Below, in pieces: positions 1 to 8,472 of a stretch of 64,000 bases of DNA. The stretch lies in assembly GCF_005280195.1 (NCBI RefSeq), contig NZ_SZPR01000012.1, positions 458,861-522,860 on the forward strand, read 5' to 3'. The position numbers and the translations under genes are program-made. Numbering within the stretch: position 1 is the stretch's first letter; every line of letters starts with the position of its first letter. This stretch comes from Streptomyces galbus (GTDB lineage Bacteria > Actinomycetota > Actinomycetes > Streptomycetales > Streptomycetaceae). The notes beneath the pieces were generated by a model that did no database searches, was not told the DNA's origin, and saw only the letters and a list, made by a program, of their open reading frames with translations.

Positions 1-642
1 CGACAGCCACCCCGAGGCCAGGGGGCTCCACGCCAGCACCCCGAGCCCGTACTCCTCGGTCACCGGGAGGACGTGGGCCTCGATCCCGCGCTGGAGGATC
101 GAGTAACTGGGCTGTTCGGTGACGTACCGGCCCAGGTGGTGCTCGCGGGCCGCCCATTGGGCCTGCACGATGCGGTGGGCGGGGAAGGTGGAGGAGCCGA
201 ACGCGCGGATCTTGCCCGCCCGTCGGAGGTCGGTCAGGGCCGACAGCGTCTCCTCGTCGCTGGTCGCCGGGTCCCAGCGGTGGATCTGGTAGAGGTCCAC
301 GTGGTCGACGCCGAGCCGGCGCAGGCTGTCGTCCAGCGCCCGGACCAGCCAACGGCGCGAGCTGCCGCGGTGGTTGGGCTCGTCGCTCATCGGCAGGGCG
401 GCCTTGGTGGCAAGGACGACGTCGTCGCGGCGGCCGGCGAGGGCCTTGCCGACCATCTCCTCCGACTCGCCCGCGCCGTACACGTCGGCGGTGTCGATGA
501 GGTTGATCCCCGCCTCCAGGGCCGCGTCGACGAGCGCGGTGGCCTCCTCCTGGGTGGTGCGGCCGATCCGGCCGAAGTTCATGGCGCCGAGCGCCAGCGA
601 GCTGACCTGCACACCGGTGCGGCCAAGGGTGCGGTACTGCAT
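1..642 (-). CDS. Aldo/keto reductase (3' part cut off by window edge)
   Basis: NADPH-dependent aldo/keto reductase; 214 codons are visible and the C-terminus lies outside the window. The start ATG is at 642, opening MQYRTLGRTGVQVSSLALG, the usual AKR N-terminus. The catalytic tetrad is present: Asp and Tyr in LIDTADVYGAG, Lys in LATKA and His in YQIHRWD. It is paralogous to the AKR at 7129-8097. It is divergent from a TetR regulator, and the 200-bp gap holds two identical palindromic half-site pairs, so repression by that TetR protein is likely. The substrate cannot be told from sequence. Confidence 0.9.
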   Translation of the reverse strand, partial: MQYRTLGRTGVQVSSLALGAMNFGRIGRTTQEEATALVDAALEAGINLIDTADVYGAGESEEMVGKALAGRRDDVVLATKAALPMSDEPNHRGSSRRWLVRALDDSLRRLGVDHVDLYQIHRWDPATSDEETLSALTDLRRAGKIRAFGSSTFPAHRIVQAQWAAREHHLGRYVTEQPSYSILQRGIEAHVLPVTEEYGLGVLAWSPLASGWLS

Positions 643-742
643 GACCGTGTTCCTCCACTGCGAGGGAAGGCGGCTGCCACCGAGGGACGGGGGCAGCGCG
701 GGACGTGGCCGCGGTGGCCCGCGCTCTGGCATCATGAGCAAG

Positions 743-783
743 CGGAACCGCGTTCCGTTACGACCATACGGAACATCGTTCCG
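743..783. promoter_or_regulatory. Double TetR-type operator
   Basis: Two palindromes with the same arms, CGGAAC-N3-GTTCCG, lie at 743-757 and 769-783, with centres 26 bp apart. They sit between the divergent aldo/keto reductase (start 642) and the TetR gene (start 847). The arrangement fits binding of two regulator dimers and autoregulation. Binding is inferred; the repeats are read directly. Confidence 0.7.
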
Positions 784-846
784 TTTTGCCAGCGACGCAG
801 GTCCGGCGTCAGCCACGACCCGGCGACAGGAGAGAGGAGCGGCACC

Positions 847-1422
847 GTGCACGACGGCGACGAGGGAGCCGGGCCGGCCGGCCGGCGCAAGGACGCGCGG
901 CGCAACAAGGCGAACCTGCTGGAGGCGGCCGCCGCGGTCTTCGTCGTGCAGGGCGTCGACGCGCCCGTGCGCGAGATCGCGGCCCGGGCCGGGGTCGGCG
1001 TGGGCACGATCTACCGCCACTTCCCGACCCGCGCGGACCTCATCGTGGCCGTCTACCGGCACCAGGTGGACGCCTGCGCCGAGGCGGGCCCCCGCCTGCT
1101 GGCCGAGAGCCCCAGCCCGCACACCGCGCTGGAGCGGTGGATCGACCTGTTCGTCGACTTCCTGGTCACCAAGCACGGCCTGGCCGCCGTCCTCCAGCCC
1201 GGCGCCGGCTTCGACGCGCTGCACGCCTACTTCCTCGACCGCCTGGTGCCGGTGTGCGGCCATCTGCTCGACGCCGCCGCCGGCGAGATCCGCGCCGACA
1301 TCGAGCCGTACGCGCTCATGCGGGGCGTCGGCAACCTCTGCATCGGCGCCGACAACGACCCCCGCTACGACGCGCGCCGCCTGGCGGCCCTCCTGGTCGC
1401 GGGACTGCGCCGGGCGGGGTGA
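847..1422 (+). CDS. TetR/AcrR-family transcriptional regulator
   Basis: 191-aa TetR-type repressor. The N-terminal helix-turn-helix spans about residues 41-60 (VREIAARAGVGVGTIYRHFP); the rest is the variable ligand-binding/dimerisation domain. The GTG start at 847 is preceded by a GGAGAGAGGAG ribosome binding site, whereas the open frame continues upstream without one. It is divergent from an aldo/keto reductase, and both share a double CGGAAC-N3-GTTCCG operator, so it probably controls itself and the reductase. The ligand is unknown. Confidence 0.9.
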   Translation: MHDGDEGAGPAGRRKDARRNKANLLEAAAAVFVVQGVDAPVREIAARAGVGVGTIYRHFPTRADLIVAVYRHQVDACAEAGPRLLAESPSPHTALERWIDLFVDFLVTKHGLAAVLQPGAGFDALHAYFLDRLVPVCGHLLDAAAGEIRADIEPYALMRGVGNLCIGADNDPRYDARRLAALLVAGLRRAG

Positions 1423-1524
1423 GCGCGCCGGCGGGCCGGGGGCGGCCGGCCGGGGACGGCGGGCGGCCGGTGGGGGCCTGAATCCGGGGTATCAGAAGGG
1501 TCCGACCGGAGACACGGAGGAGTC

Positions 1525-1917
1525 ATGGCACTGGTGGAAGCGGGCGTCGTCGTGCTCGACTGCGCGGAGCCCGAGCAGCTCGCGGAGTTCTACAAGGCGC
1601 TGCTGGACGGCGAGGAGACCTACGTCAACGCCAACCGGGTGGAGATCACCGGCGCGGGCGGCACCCGGCTCGCCTTCCGCCGGGACGTCAACGCGACCCC
1701 GCCGAGCTGGCCGCGCCCGGAGAACTCGCTCCAGGCGCACCTGGACTTCGTGGTCACGGACCTCGACGAGGCGGAGCGCCGGGTCGTGTCCCTCGGCGGC
1801 CGTCCCCTGGAGGCCAAGTCCGCTCCCGGCCCGTACGAGGAGCGTGCCTGCTCCGACCCGGCGGGCCACTCCTTCACCCTGCGCAAGGTCCCGGCACCCG
1901 CGCCCAAGCAGGGCTGA
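1525..1917 (+). CDS. VOC (glyoxalase/dioxygenase fold) protein
   Basis: 130-aa single-domain vicinal-oxygen-chelate protein, with paired beta-alpha-beta-beta-beta repeats (MALVEAGVVVLDCAEPEQLA and the second half from about residue 75, LDFVVTDLDEAERRVVSLGG). The ATG follows a good GGAGGAG site. Many Streptomyces carry such orphan glyoxalase-like proteins; metal and substrate are not predictable here. A strong hairpin follows. Confidence 0.85.
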   Translation: MALVEAGVVVLDCAEPEQLAEFYKALLDGEETYVNANRVEITGAGGTRLAFRRDVNATPPSWPRPENSLQAHLDFVVTDLDEAERRVVSLGGRPLEAKSAPGPYEERACSDPAGHSFTLRKVPAPAPKQG

Positions 1918-1946
1918 CCGCACAGCGCGGGGCGAGGGCGACGCAC

Positions 1947-1980
1947 GAGAGGGGCTGGGCCGCACGGCCCAGCCCCTCTC
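1947..1980. terminator. Bidirectional intrinsic-type terminator
   Basis: A near-perfect hairpin with arms GAGAGGGGCTGGGCCG and its complement around a 2-nt centre. It lies between the converging VOC gene and the DUF4235 gene. Confidence 0.75.
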
Positions 1981-2039
1981 GACGTCGTACCGGCCGGTGT
2001 CCGCGTCCCTGGCGTCTCCGGCCCGTGACACCCCGCCGC

Positions 2040-2339
2040 TCAGTCGCGGCCCTTCTTGTCCTTCGCCGGCCACGTCCCGGTGGACCGCTCGATCGCCTTC
2101 GCACCGGTGCGGTCGGCCGCGCTGCGGACCGCCGCGAAGATCGCGCCCTGGATCGCCGCGGCCAGCAGGATCTCACCCCAGCCGCGCTCACGGTCCAGTG
2201 CGTCCGGAGCGTCGTCCTCGTGCCGCACGGCCTTCCACACCTGCTGGAAGGCGTATCCCGCCAGGGCGCCGCTCGCCCAGCTGAACACGAATCCGACGGG
2301 CTGGTAGACCAGGGGGAGTTTCCGCTTCTTCTTGGCCAC
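2040..2339 (-). CDS. DUF4235 membrane protein
   Basis: 99-aa small membrane protein. Two hydrophobic segments (about residues 9-28, VYQPVGFVFSWASGALAGYA, and about 54-68, ILLAAAIQGAIFAAV) flank a charged loop, and the C-terminus is Lys/Asp-rich. The GTG start at 2339 follows GGAGGCGCAC; the open frame extends further upstream but has no codon-use support there. It matches the actinobacterial DUF4235 family of unknown function. Confidence 0.85.
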   Translation of the reverse strand: MAKKKRKLPLVYQPVGFVFSWASGALAGYAFQQVWKAVRHEDDAPDALDRERGWGEILLAAAIQGAIFAAVRSAADRTGAKAIERSTGTWPAKDKKGRD

Positions 2340-2376
2340 GTGCGCCTCCTTGTTGTACGTACGGTCGGTCGTCGGG

Positions 2377-3396
2377 TCAGGGCCGTCCCCGCGCCGGGAC
2401 CTGCTCGCCGGCCGGCACCGGCCCGGGCGGGGTGCCGTCGCCGAACGGCCGCCCGCCCAGCTCCTCCCGGCGGTGCGGGGCGAGCCAGCCGGACAGGTCC
2501 GGGCCGAGGGGCACGATCCGGGTCGGGTTGATGCCGGTGTGGACCTGGTAGTAGTGCCGCTTGATGTGGTCGAAGTCGACGGTGTCGCCGAAGCCGGGCG
2601 TCTGGAACAGGTCACGCGCGTACGCCCACAGCACCGGGTCCTCCGTCAGCTTCCAGCGGTTGCACTTGAAGTGACCGTGATAGACCGCGTCGAAACGGAC
2701 CAGTGTGGTGAACAGCCGGATGTCCGCCTCGGTGATCGTGTCACCCACCAGGTAGCGCTGCCCGGCCAGTCGCTCCGACAGCAGCTCCAGGCGCCGGAAG
2801 ACGCCCGTGCAGGCCGCCTCGTACCCCGCCTGCTCGTGCGCGAACCCGGCCCGGTACACCCCGTTGTTCACGTCCTCGTACACGTCGGCCATCACCGCGT
2901 CGATCTCGTCGCGCAGCTTCTCCGGGTACAGGTCGGGCGCGCCCGGCCGGTGCAGCGCCGTCCACTCGGTGGCGAGGTCCAGCGTGAGCTGCTGGTAGTC
3001 GTTGGTGACCAGCCGGCCGCTCGGCACGTCGACGACCGCCGGCACGCTCACCCCGCCGGGGTGGCCGGGCTCGCGCCGTTCGTAGGCCTCCGCCAGGTAG
3101 CGGATGCCGAGCACCGGGTCGCGGCTGTCGGGGTCCAGGGTGAACCGCCAGCTCCGGTCGTCCTGCACGGGGTCGGTGACGGCGAGGGACAGCGCCTCCT
3201 CCAGGCCCAGCAGCCGCCGGGAGATCACCGCCCGGCTCGCCCAGGGGCAGGCCCGGCTGACGACCAGCCGGTAGCGCCCGGCCTCCACCGGCCAGCCGTC
3301 CCGGCCGTCCGCGGTGATCCGGTCCGCGAAGTGGCTCCGGGACCGCTTGAACGCCCGGTGGCCGTACGCCTGGTTGCCGTCGCCGCCACCCCTCAT
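2377..3396 (-). CDS. Xi-class glutathione S-transferase-like (hydroquinone reductase family)
   Basis: 339-aa member of the YqjG/ECM4 (xi-class) GST family, which reduces glutathionyl- or mycothiyl-hydroquinones through an active-site cysteine. The hallmark CPWA motif is present with Cys50 (SRACPWASRAVISRR), followed by the helical C-terminal domain (YLVGDTITEADIRLFTTLVR). ATG 3396 has a GGGAGG site. Actinomycetes use mycothiol, so the true thiol partner is probably not glutathione. It is divergent from the CDF transporter gene. Confidence 0.9.
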   Translation of the reverse strand: MRGGGDGNQAYGHRAFKRSRSHFADRITADGRDGWPVEAGRYRLVVSRACPWASRAVISRRLLGLEEALSLAVTDPVQDDRSWRFTLDPDSRDPVLGIRYLAEAYERREPGHPGGVSVPAVVDVPSGRLVTNDYQQLTLDLATEWTALHRPGAPDLYPEKLRDEIDAVMADVYEDVNNGVYRAGFAHEQAGYEAACTGVFRRLELLSERLAGQRYLVGDTITEADIRLFTTLVRFDAVYHGHFKCNRWKLTEDPVLWAYARDLFQTPGFGDTVDFDHIKRHYYQVHTGINPTRIVPLGPDLSGWLAPHRREELGGRPFGDGTPPGPVPAGEQVPARGRP

Positions 3397-3493
3397 GCCG
3401 CCTCCCGTCGCTCGTGCGTCTCCTGCGCTACGCGTTCCCCGTTTTCGGCCGACGGCACGGTGTGAGCGCATCCGGCCGGGGCAGTCGCCCAGG

Positions 3494-4501
3494 GTGAGCG
3501 GGACAGCGACGCAGACGCAGACAGAGACGGACCGGACGGACGAGCACACCGAGGAGGGGGCGGACCGCCGCACACGGGTCACCGTGCTGGTGGCGCTCGC
3601 CGCCAACCTGGTCATCGCGGCCGCCAAGGCCGTGGGCGGCCTGCTGGCCGGCTCCCCGGCCCTGTTGTCGGAGGCCGCGCACTCCGTGGCGGACAGCCTG
3701 AACGAGGTCTTCCTGCTGGCGGCCCTGCGGCGCAGCAGGCGCCCGGCCGACCGGCGTCATCCCTTCGGCTACGGCAAGGAGCGCTTCTTCTGGTCGCTGC
3801 TCGCCGCCGTCGGGATCTTCGTCATGGGCGGCTGCTTCTCCGTCTTCCAGGGCGTCGAGGCCCTGAGGAACGGTGCCGAGGAGGAGTTGAGCGGCTACAT
3901 CGCCGGCCTGATCGTGCTCGGCGTCGCCTTCCTCGCCGAGGGCGCCTCGCTGTTCCGCGCCCTGCAGCAGGTCCGCCGCCAGGGCGGCAAGGCCGGACTG
4001 CGCGACCCCGCGCTGCGCACCGTCGTCGCGGAGGACGGCACCGCGGTGCTCGGCGTCACCCTGGCAGCCGTCGGCATGGCGCTGCACATGGTGACCGGGC
4101 AGGTCGTGTGGGAGGCGTCCGCCTCGATCGCGATCGGCGCGCTGCTCGTCTACGTCGCCTACCGCCTGGGCCGCGAGGCGCGCGACCAGCTCATCGGCGA
4201 GGCGGCCGACCCCGAGGCCAGCGACCGCATCCGGGACCTGCTGGCCGCGCAGCCGGAGATCGACAGCGTGGAGGCCCTGTTCACCATGAAGACGGGCCTG
4301 GACTCGATCCTGGTCGCCGCCCGTATCGACCTGATGCCCGGCCTCGACAGCGAACAGGTCGAGGAGGTCGCCGACCGCATCAAGCGCTCCGTCGCCGAGG
4401 CGGTCCCCGACGCGGGGGAGATCTTCCTCGACGTCACCGACCGCGGCACGCGGGAGACGCACGAAAGCCCCGCCGCGACGGGGGAGCGCGGCGGGGCCTG
4501 A
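3494..4501 (+). CDS. Cation diffusion facilitator (CDF) metal exporter
   Basis: 335-aa CDF antiporter exporting divalent metal (Zn/Fe/Mn type) against protons. The metal-site motif HSVAD is at His63/Asp67 in TM2, the family loop HPFGYGKERFFW follows at about residue 89, and there are further hydrophobic helices and a C-terminal cytoplasmic ferredoxin-like domain (SVEALFTMKTGLDSILVAAR). The GTG at 3494 is the most plausible start after the divergent GST promoter, although its ribosome site is weak. A terminator hairpin overlaps the last codons. Metal specificity cannot be assigned. Confidence 0.85.
   Translation: MSGTATQTQTETDRTDEHTEEGADRRTRVTVLVALAANLVIAAAKAVGGLLAGSPALLSEAAHSVADSLNEVFLLAALRRSRRPADRRHPFGYGKERFFWSLLAAVGIFVMGGCFSVFQGVEALRNGAEEELSGYIAGLIVLGVAFLAEGASLFRALQQVRRQGGKAGLRDPALRTVVAEDGTAVLGVTLAAVGMALHMVTGQVVWEASASIAIGALLVYVAYRLGREARDQLIGEAADPEASDRIRDLLAAQPEIDSVEALFTMKTGLDSILVAARIDLMPGLDSEQVEEVADRIKRSVAEAVPDAGEIFLDVTDRGTRETHESPAATGERGGA
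4467..4497 (+). terminator. Terminator hairpin overlapping the CDF stop region
   Basis: 11-bp perfect stem (GCCCCGCCGCG at 4467-4477 with its complement at 4487-4497) and a 9-nt loop, inside the last codons of the CDF gene. Confidence 0.6.
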
Positions 4502-4606
4502 CCTCCGCGTGCCCGGGGCGCGGTCCTTCATGCGCCCCGGGCAGGGACTTCCTCGGCGGGTGCGGACGGGTCTGCCCGTACCGCACCCGCCGCGGGATCC
4601 GGTGCC

Positions 4607-5053
4607 TCAGTCCGACAGCGGCTCCAGCACGAACACCGGGATCTCCCGGTCGGTCTTCGTCTGGTACTCGGCGTAGGGCGGGTACGCCGCGACGGCCCGC
4701 TCCCACCAGTCGGCCTTCTCCGCACCCGTCACCTCACGGGCCCGGTAGTCCCGCCGGTCGGGCCCGTCCTGCAGCTCGACGTGCGGGTCGGCCTTGATGT
4801 TGTGGTACCAGACCGGGTGCTTCGGCGCACCGCCCTGGGAGGCGACCACCGCGTAACGGCCCTCGTGCTCCACCCGCATCAGCGGCGTCTTGCGGATCTT
4901 CCCGCTCTTCGCTCCCCGGGTCGTCAGCACGATCACCGGCAGCCCGGTGTCCCGGAGCGTCGTTCCCTCGGTGCCGCCGGAGCTCTCGTACAGCTCCACC
5001 TGGTCGCGCACCCACTGCTCGGGGCTCGGCTCGTACTCGCCTTCGAGGGGCAT
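4607..5053 (-). CDS. F420-type nitroreductase (DDN/DUF385 family)
   Basis: 148-aa split-beta-barrel protein of the deazaflavin (F420)-dependent nitroreductase family. The features are ILTTRGAKSGKIRKTPLMRVEHEG, broken here as GAKSGKIRKTPLMRV, then YAVVASQGGAPKHPVWYHNI and the C-terminal PPYAEYQTKTDREIPVFVLE. ATG 5053 follows AAAGGA. Such enzymes use F420H2 to reduce quinones or nitro compounds; the physiological substrate is unknown. It stands alone. Confidence 0.9.
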   Translation of the reverse strand: MPLEGEYEPSPEQWVRDQVELYESSGGTEGTTLRDTGLPVIVLTTRGAKSGKIRKTPLMRVEHEGRYAVVASQGGAPKHPVWYHNIKADPHVELQDGPDRRDYRAREVTGAEKADWWERAVAAYPPYAEYQTKTDREIPVFVLEPLSD

Positions 5054-5259
5054 GGCATGTCCTTTCCTCGCGTCACGGACTGACTCGCACCGTGCGTCAA
5101 CACCGGTACGCCTACGGATCATCCGCACCGGGTTCCGCCAGGATCGCGTACCGACACGCACTGCGGGGCGGCTTTCGGCCCGGGACGTCATCCCTCGGTC
5201 GCGGTGCCGTAGACCTTCGGGCGACGGCGCCGGGCCCGGCGCGCCCGGAGAGTGGCGGC

Positions 5260-6447
5260 ATGGAGAAGAGCAACGGGACGAGCAGGGCACGGTTCCTCGC
5301 CGGAGCGGCGGCCGCCGGAGTGTCGGCGGCGCTGCTGCCCACCGGCCGGGCCGTGGGGGCCGCGCAGACCGCGGGAGCCGCTCGGGCCGCCGCCGCGGGG
5401 GCCGGCGGGCCGCGGCGCGGCCTGCGCCACCGGGGTGTCGTGTACACCGTCGGCGCCGGCGGGACGCCGGCCACCGGCTTCAGCGCGGCCCGGATGCGCG
5501 CGGACCTCCGCGTGATCCGCGACGCCCTGCACGCCGACACCGTCGACGTCACCGGCGACGGCGTGGCGCGCCTGACGGCCACCGCCGCCGAGGCCGCCGA
5601 ACTCGGGCTGCACGTCTGGCTGCAGCCGACGCTCGGCGACCTGCCACAGCGCGACATCCTGGACCACCTCGCCGAGACCGGGCGGTTCGCCGAGCGTCTG
5701 CGGCGGCAGGGGGTGAGCGTGGACCTCGGCGTGGGCTGTGAGTTCTGGCTGTTCGTGCCGGGCATCGTGCCCGGCGCCACGGTCCTGGAACGGGTGCGCA
5801 ACCTGCTGGAGGGCCACGTGGACCCCGTCGCCGTGCAGCGCCGGCTGGACGCGTTCACGGCCCGGGCGGCGGCCGTCGGCCGCTCCGTGTTCCACGGCCG
5901 GCTCGGGTACGCCGCCGCCCAGGACGACGAGGTCGACTGGCGGCTGTTCGACGTGGTCGGCATCGACTACTACGCCGCGTTCCGCGACCACGCGGCGCAC
6001 CGCCGCGAACTGCGCCGGTACCTGCGCTGGGGCAAGCCGCTGGCGATCACCGAGTTCGGCACCTGCGCCTACGTCGGCGCACCCGGGGCCGGCGGAATGG
6101 GCTGGGACGTCGTCGACCCGGCAACGGGGGAGGTCAGGGCCGGGCTCGTGCGCAGCGAGCGCACCCAGGCGGCCTACGTCGCGGACCTGGTCGACGTCTT
6201 CTCGTCGCTGGGCCTGTACGCCGCGATGGCGTTCGAGTTCGTCACCCCCGACAGCCCGCACCGCCCCGGCGACCCGCGCCACGACCTCGACCTGGCGAGC
6301 TACGCGCTCACCAAGACGCTCCAGGACCGCCCGGGCGATCCGGACTCCGACTGGCACTGGGAGCCGAAGGAGGCGTTCCACGCACTGGCCCGCGGCTACG
6401 CCCGCGCGGATCGCCGCACCCGGGGCGGCCGTCACCCCGGTGCCTGA
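5260..6447 (+). CDS. Secreted TIM-barrel glycoside-hydrolase-like protein
   Basis: 395-aa exported protein. The N-terminus has a basic region and a hydrophobic alanine-rich stretch (ARFLAGAAAAGVSAALLPTG), resembling a Sec or weak Tat signal. The body reads as an (alpha/beta)8 barrel with two acidic residues where clan A glycosidases carry acid/base and nucleophile: GCEFWLF and ITEFGTCAY. Homologues in databases are often labelled abortive infection protein, which the sequence does not justify. ATG 5260 lies downstream of CGGAGAG. The substrate is unknown. Confidence 0.7.
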   Translation: MEKSNGTSRARFLAGAAAAGVSAALLPTGRAVGAAQTAGAARAAAAGAGGPRRGLRHRGVVYTVGAGGTPATGFSAARMRADLRVIRDALHADTVDVTGDGVARLTATAAEAAELGLHVWLQPTLGDLPQRDILDHLAETGRFAERLRRQGVSVDLGVGCEFWLFVPGIVPGATVLERVRNLLEGHVDPVAVQRRLDAFTARAAAVGRSVFHGRLGYAAAQDDEVDWRLFDVVGIDYYAAFRDHAAHRRELRRYLRWGKPLAITEFGTCAYVGAPGAGGMGWDVVDPATGEVRAGLVRSERTQAAYVADLVDVFSSLGLYAAMAFEFVTPDSPHRPGDPRHDLDLASYALTKTLQDRPGDPDSDWHWEPKEAFHALARGYARADRRTRGGRHPGA

Positions 6448-6527
6448 GGAGGGCCCGACTCCGTTGCCGCCGGCTCCCCGTGGCCCGGCCGCGCGAGGTC
6501 GCCCGCCCGCCTCAGTAGGGTGCACGG

Positions 6528-7067
6528 ATGACCGATCCCGACCGCAGCCCGTTCCTCTACGTCGTCGTCTGCGCCGCCGGGGTCGCCGCCGACGTCGGCA
6601 CACTGATCACCGCCGCGCAGGAGCGGAACTGGGAGGTCGGCGTCATCGCGACCCCCCACGCCATGAACGGCTTCTTCGACGCCGAGGCGGTGCGCGCCCG
6701 GACGGGCCGGCCCCTGCGCTCGGCCTGGCGGCGTCCCGGCGAGCCACGGCCCTTCCCCGCGCCCGACGCCCTCGTACTCGCCCCGGCGACCTTCAACACC
6801 GTCAACAAGTGGGCCGCCGGGATAGCCGACACCCTCGCCCTGGGCACCCTGTGCGAGGTGGCCGGGCTCGGGGTGCCGATCGCCGTGCTGCCCTGCGTGG
6901 CCGACGCGCTGGCCGCACACCCCGCGTACCGGGAGAGCGTGGCCCGCCTGCGGGGCATGGGCGTACGGTTCGCCGACCCCTACGGTGGGCAGGCGGGGGA
7001 GGACGGCGGCCGGCCGCAGTTCGGCTGGGAGCGGGTGCTCGACCTGCTCGACGAGGACCGCCGCTGA
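6528..7067 (+). CDS. Flavoprotein (PPC decarboxylase-like fold)
   Basis: 179-aa flavoprotein-family protein related to phosphopantothenoylcysteine decarboxylase and UbiX. It has the N-terminal VVVCAAGVAA nucleotide loop and the FMN-binding APATFNTVNKWAAGIADTLA segment at about residue 85. It is much shorter than Dfp/CoaBC and lacks the synthetase half, so it is not the coenzyme A enzyme. Enzymes of this group decarboxylate peptidyl or acyl cysteines or prenylate flavin; its role here is unknown. A separate AKR gene follows on the same strand after 61 bp. Confidence 0.8.
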   Translation: MTDPDRSPFLYVVVCAAGVAADVGTLITAAQERNWEVGVIATPHAMNGFFDAEAVRARTGRPLRSAWRRPGEPRPFPAPDALVLAPATFNTVNKWAAGIADTLALGTLCEVAGLGVPIAVLPCVADALAAHPAYRESVARLRGMGVRFADPYGGQAGEDGGRPQFGWERVLDLLDEDRR

Positions 7068-7128
7068 CCGGCCGGGCCCGACGAGGGTGCCGGAGCGAGA
7101 ACGCCACCGACCGCGGGGAGCAGGAACG

Positions 7129-8097
7129 ATGGAGTACGTGAAGCTCGGCACGACGGGCCTGGACGTGTCGCGGATCTGCCTGGGCTGCATGACCTACGGC
7201 GTGCCGGACCGGGGCACGCACGAGTGGACCCTGGACGAGGACGCCTCCCGCCCGCTGATCCGGCAGGCGCTGGAGGCGGGCATCACCTTCTTCGACACCG
7301 CCAACGTCTACTCCGACGGCACCAGCGAGGAGATCGTCGGACGGGCGCTGCGCGACTTCGCCCGCCGCGACGACATCGTGCTGGCCACGAAGGTGCACGG
7401 CAGGATGCGCCCGGGCCCCAACGGCGCCGGGCTCTCCCGCAAGGCGATCATGACCGAGATCGACCACAGCCTGCGCCGCCTGGGCACCGACTACGTGGAC
7501 CTCTACCAGATCCACCGCTGGGACCCGCACACCCCGGTCGAGGAGACCATGGAGGCGCTGCACGACCTGGTGAAGGCGGGCAAGGTCCGCTACATCGGGG
7601 CGAGTTCGATGTACGCCTGGCAGTTCTCCAAGGCCCAGTACACCGCCGAGCGGCACGGCTGGACGAAGTTCGTCTCCATGCAGAACCACTACAACCTCCT
7701 CTATCGCGAGGAGGAGCGCGAGATGCTGCCGCTCTGCGCCGACCAGGGCGTCGGGGTGCTGCCGTGGAGCCCGCTCGCCCGGGGACGGCTCACCCGTGAG
7801 TGGGGCACCGTCACCGACCGCAGCACGACGGACGCCTTCGGCAGCGGCCTCTACCAGGAGGGCGACCGCGCCGTCGTCGAGGCCGTCGGCCGCATCGCCG
7901 ACGAGCGCGGCGTCCCGCGCGCCCAGGTGGCCCTGGCCTGGCTGCTGCAGCAGGACACCGTGACCGCTCCGATCATCGGCGCCTCGAAGCCCCGGCACCT
8001 CGAGGACGCGGTGGCCGCGGTGGAACTGGACCTGACCGAAAAGGAGCGGGAAGAACTGGAAGGGCCCTACACCCCGCACCCCGTCGCCGGTCACTGA
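7129..8097 (+). CDS. Aldo/keto reductase (YajO-like)
   Basis: 322-aa NADPH-dependent aldo/keto reductase. The catalytic tetrad is visible: Asp/Tyr in FFDTANVYSDG, Lys in VLATKVHG and His in YQIHRWD. The C-terminal cofactor segment is TAPIIGASKPRHLEDA. ATG 7129 has a GGGGAGCAGGA site. The insertions (about residues 90-105) match the E. coli YajO/MSMEG-type subgroup. It is paralogous to the partial AKR at 1-642 but lacks its regulator. Substrate unknown. Confidence 0.92.
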   Translation: MEYVKLGTTGLDVSRICLGCMTYGVPDRGTHEWTLDEDASRPLIRQALEAGITFFDTANVYSDGTSEEIVGRALRDFARRDDIVLATKVHGRMRPGPNGAGLSRKAIMTEIDHSLRRLGTDYVDLYQIHRWDPHTPVEETMEALHDLVKAGKVRYIGASSMYAWQFSKAQYTAERHGWTKFVSMQNHYNLLYREEEREMLPLCADQGVGVLPWSPLARGRLTREWGTVTDRSTTDAFGSGLYQEGDRAVVEAVGRIADERGVPRAQVALAWLLQQDTVTAPIIGASKPRHLEDAVAAVELDLTEKEREELEGPYTPHPVAGH

Positions 8098-8472
8098 AAC
8101 ACCCCATTGCGCGGAATGCGGACACCGCTGACCTCGCGAAAGGGACACCAATAGCGGGAGCGTCCTCGAATAGCCGCGCGAATTGACCCGGTGTCAATAT
8201 CGCGCCGACCGCACCCTTCGCGCAAAACCGTGGAATCGCTTGTTCCTGATCCTTCGGCTGTGCCAAGGTGTGCGTGTCGGCGCACAGACAACGAGGTTCG
8301 CCCCGCTGTGCGCGGAGGCCGCTCCCGTCCACCCCCCACGCTCCACACGGGCAGCCCCTGGCGGACGTGCGAGAAGCCCAACCCTGCGCGAGAAAAGCCC
8401 GGCGCTCCGTCGGCCGGTCGCCATACCGTTTGGTATGGACTTTCTGACACGTGTCCCAGGAGGAATGCAGTC
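8098..8472. other. 375-bp intergenic region before the sigma/lectin gene
   Basis: No gene is supported. The region is less GC-rich than its surroundings around 8100-8260 and contains two perfect palindromes close to the next start: CCATACCGTTTGGTATGG (8421-8438) and GACACGTGTC (8446-8455). It must hold the promoter of the sigma-like lectin gene. Confidence 0.6.
8421..8438. promoter_or_regulatory. 18-bp palindrome, candidate operator
   Basis: CCATACC-GTTT-GGTATGG is a perfect 7-bp inverted repeat 35 bp upstream of the GTG start of the sigma-like lectin protein. A second palindrome, GACACGTGTC, follows at 8446-8455. Both lie in the region expected for an operator or the start of the transcript. 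The cognate regulator is unknown. Confidence 0.5.
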
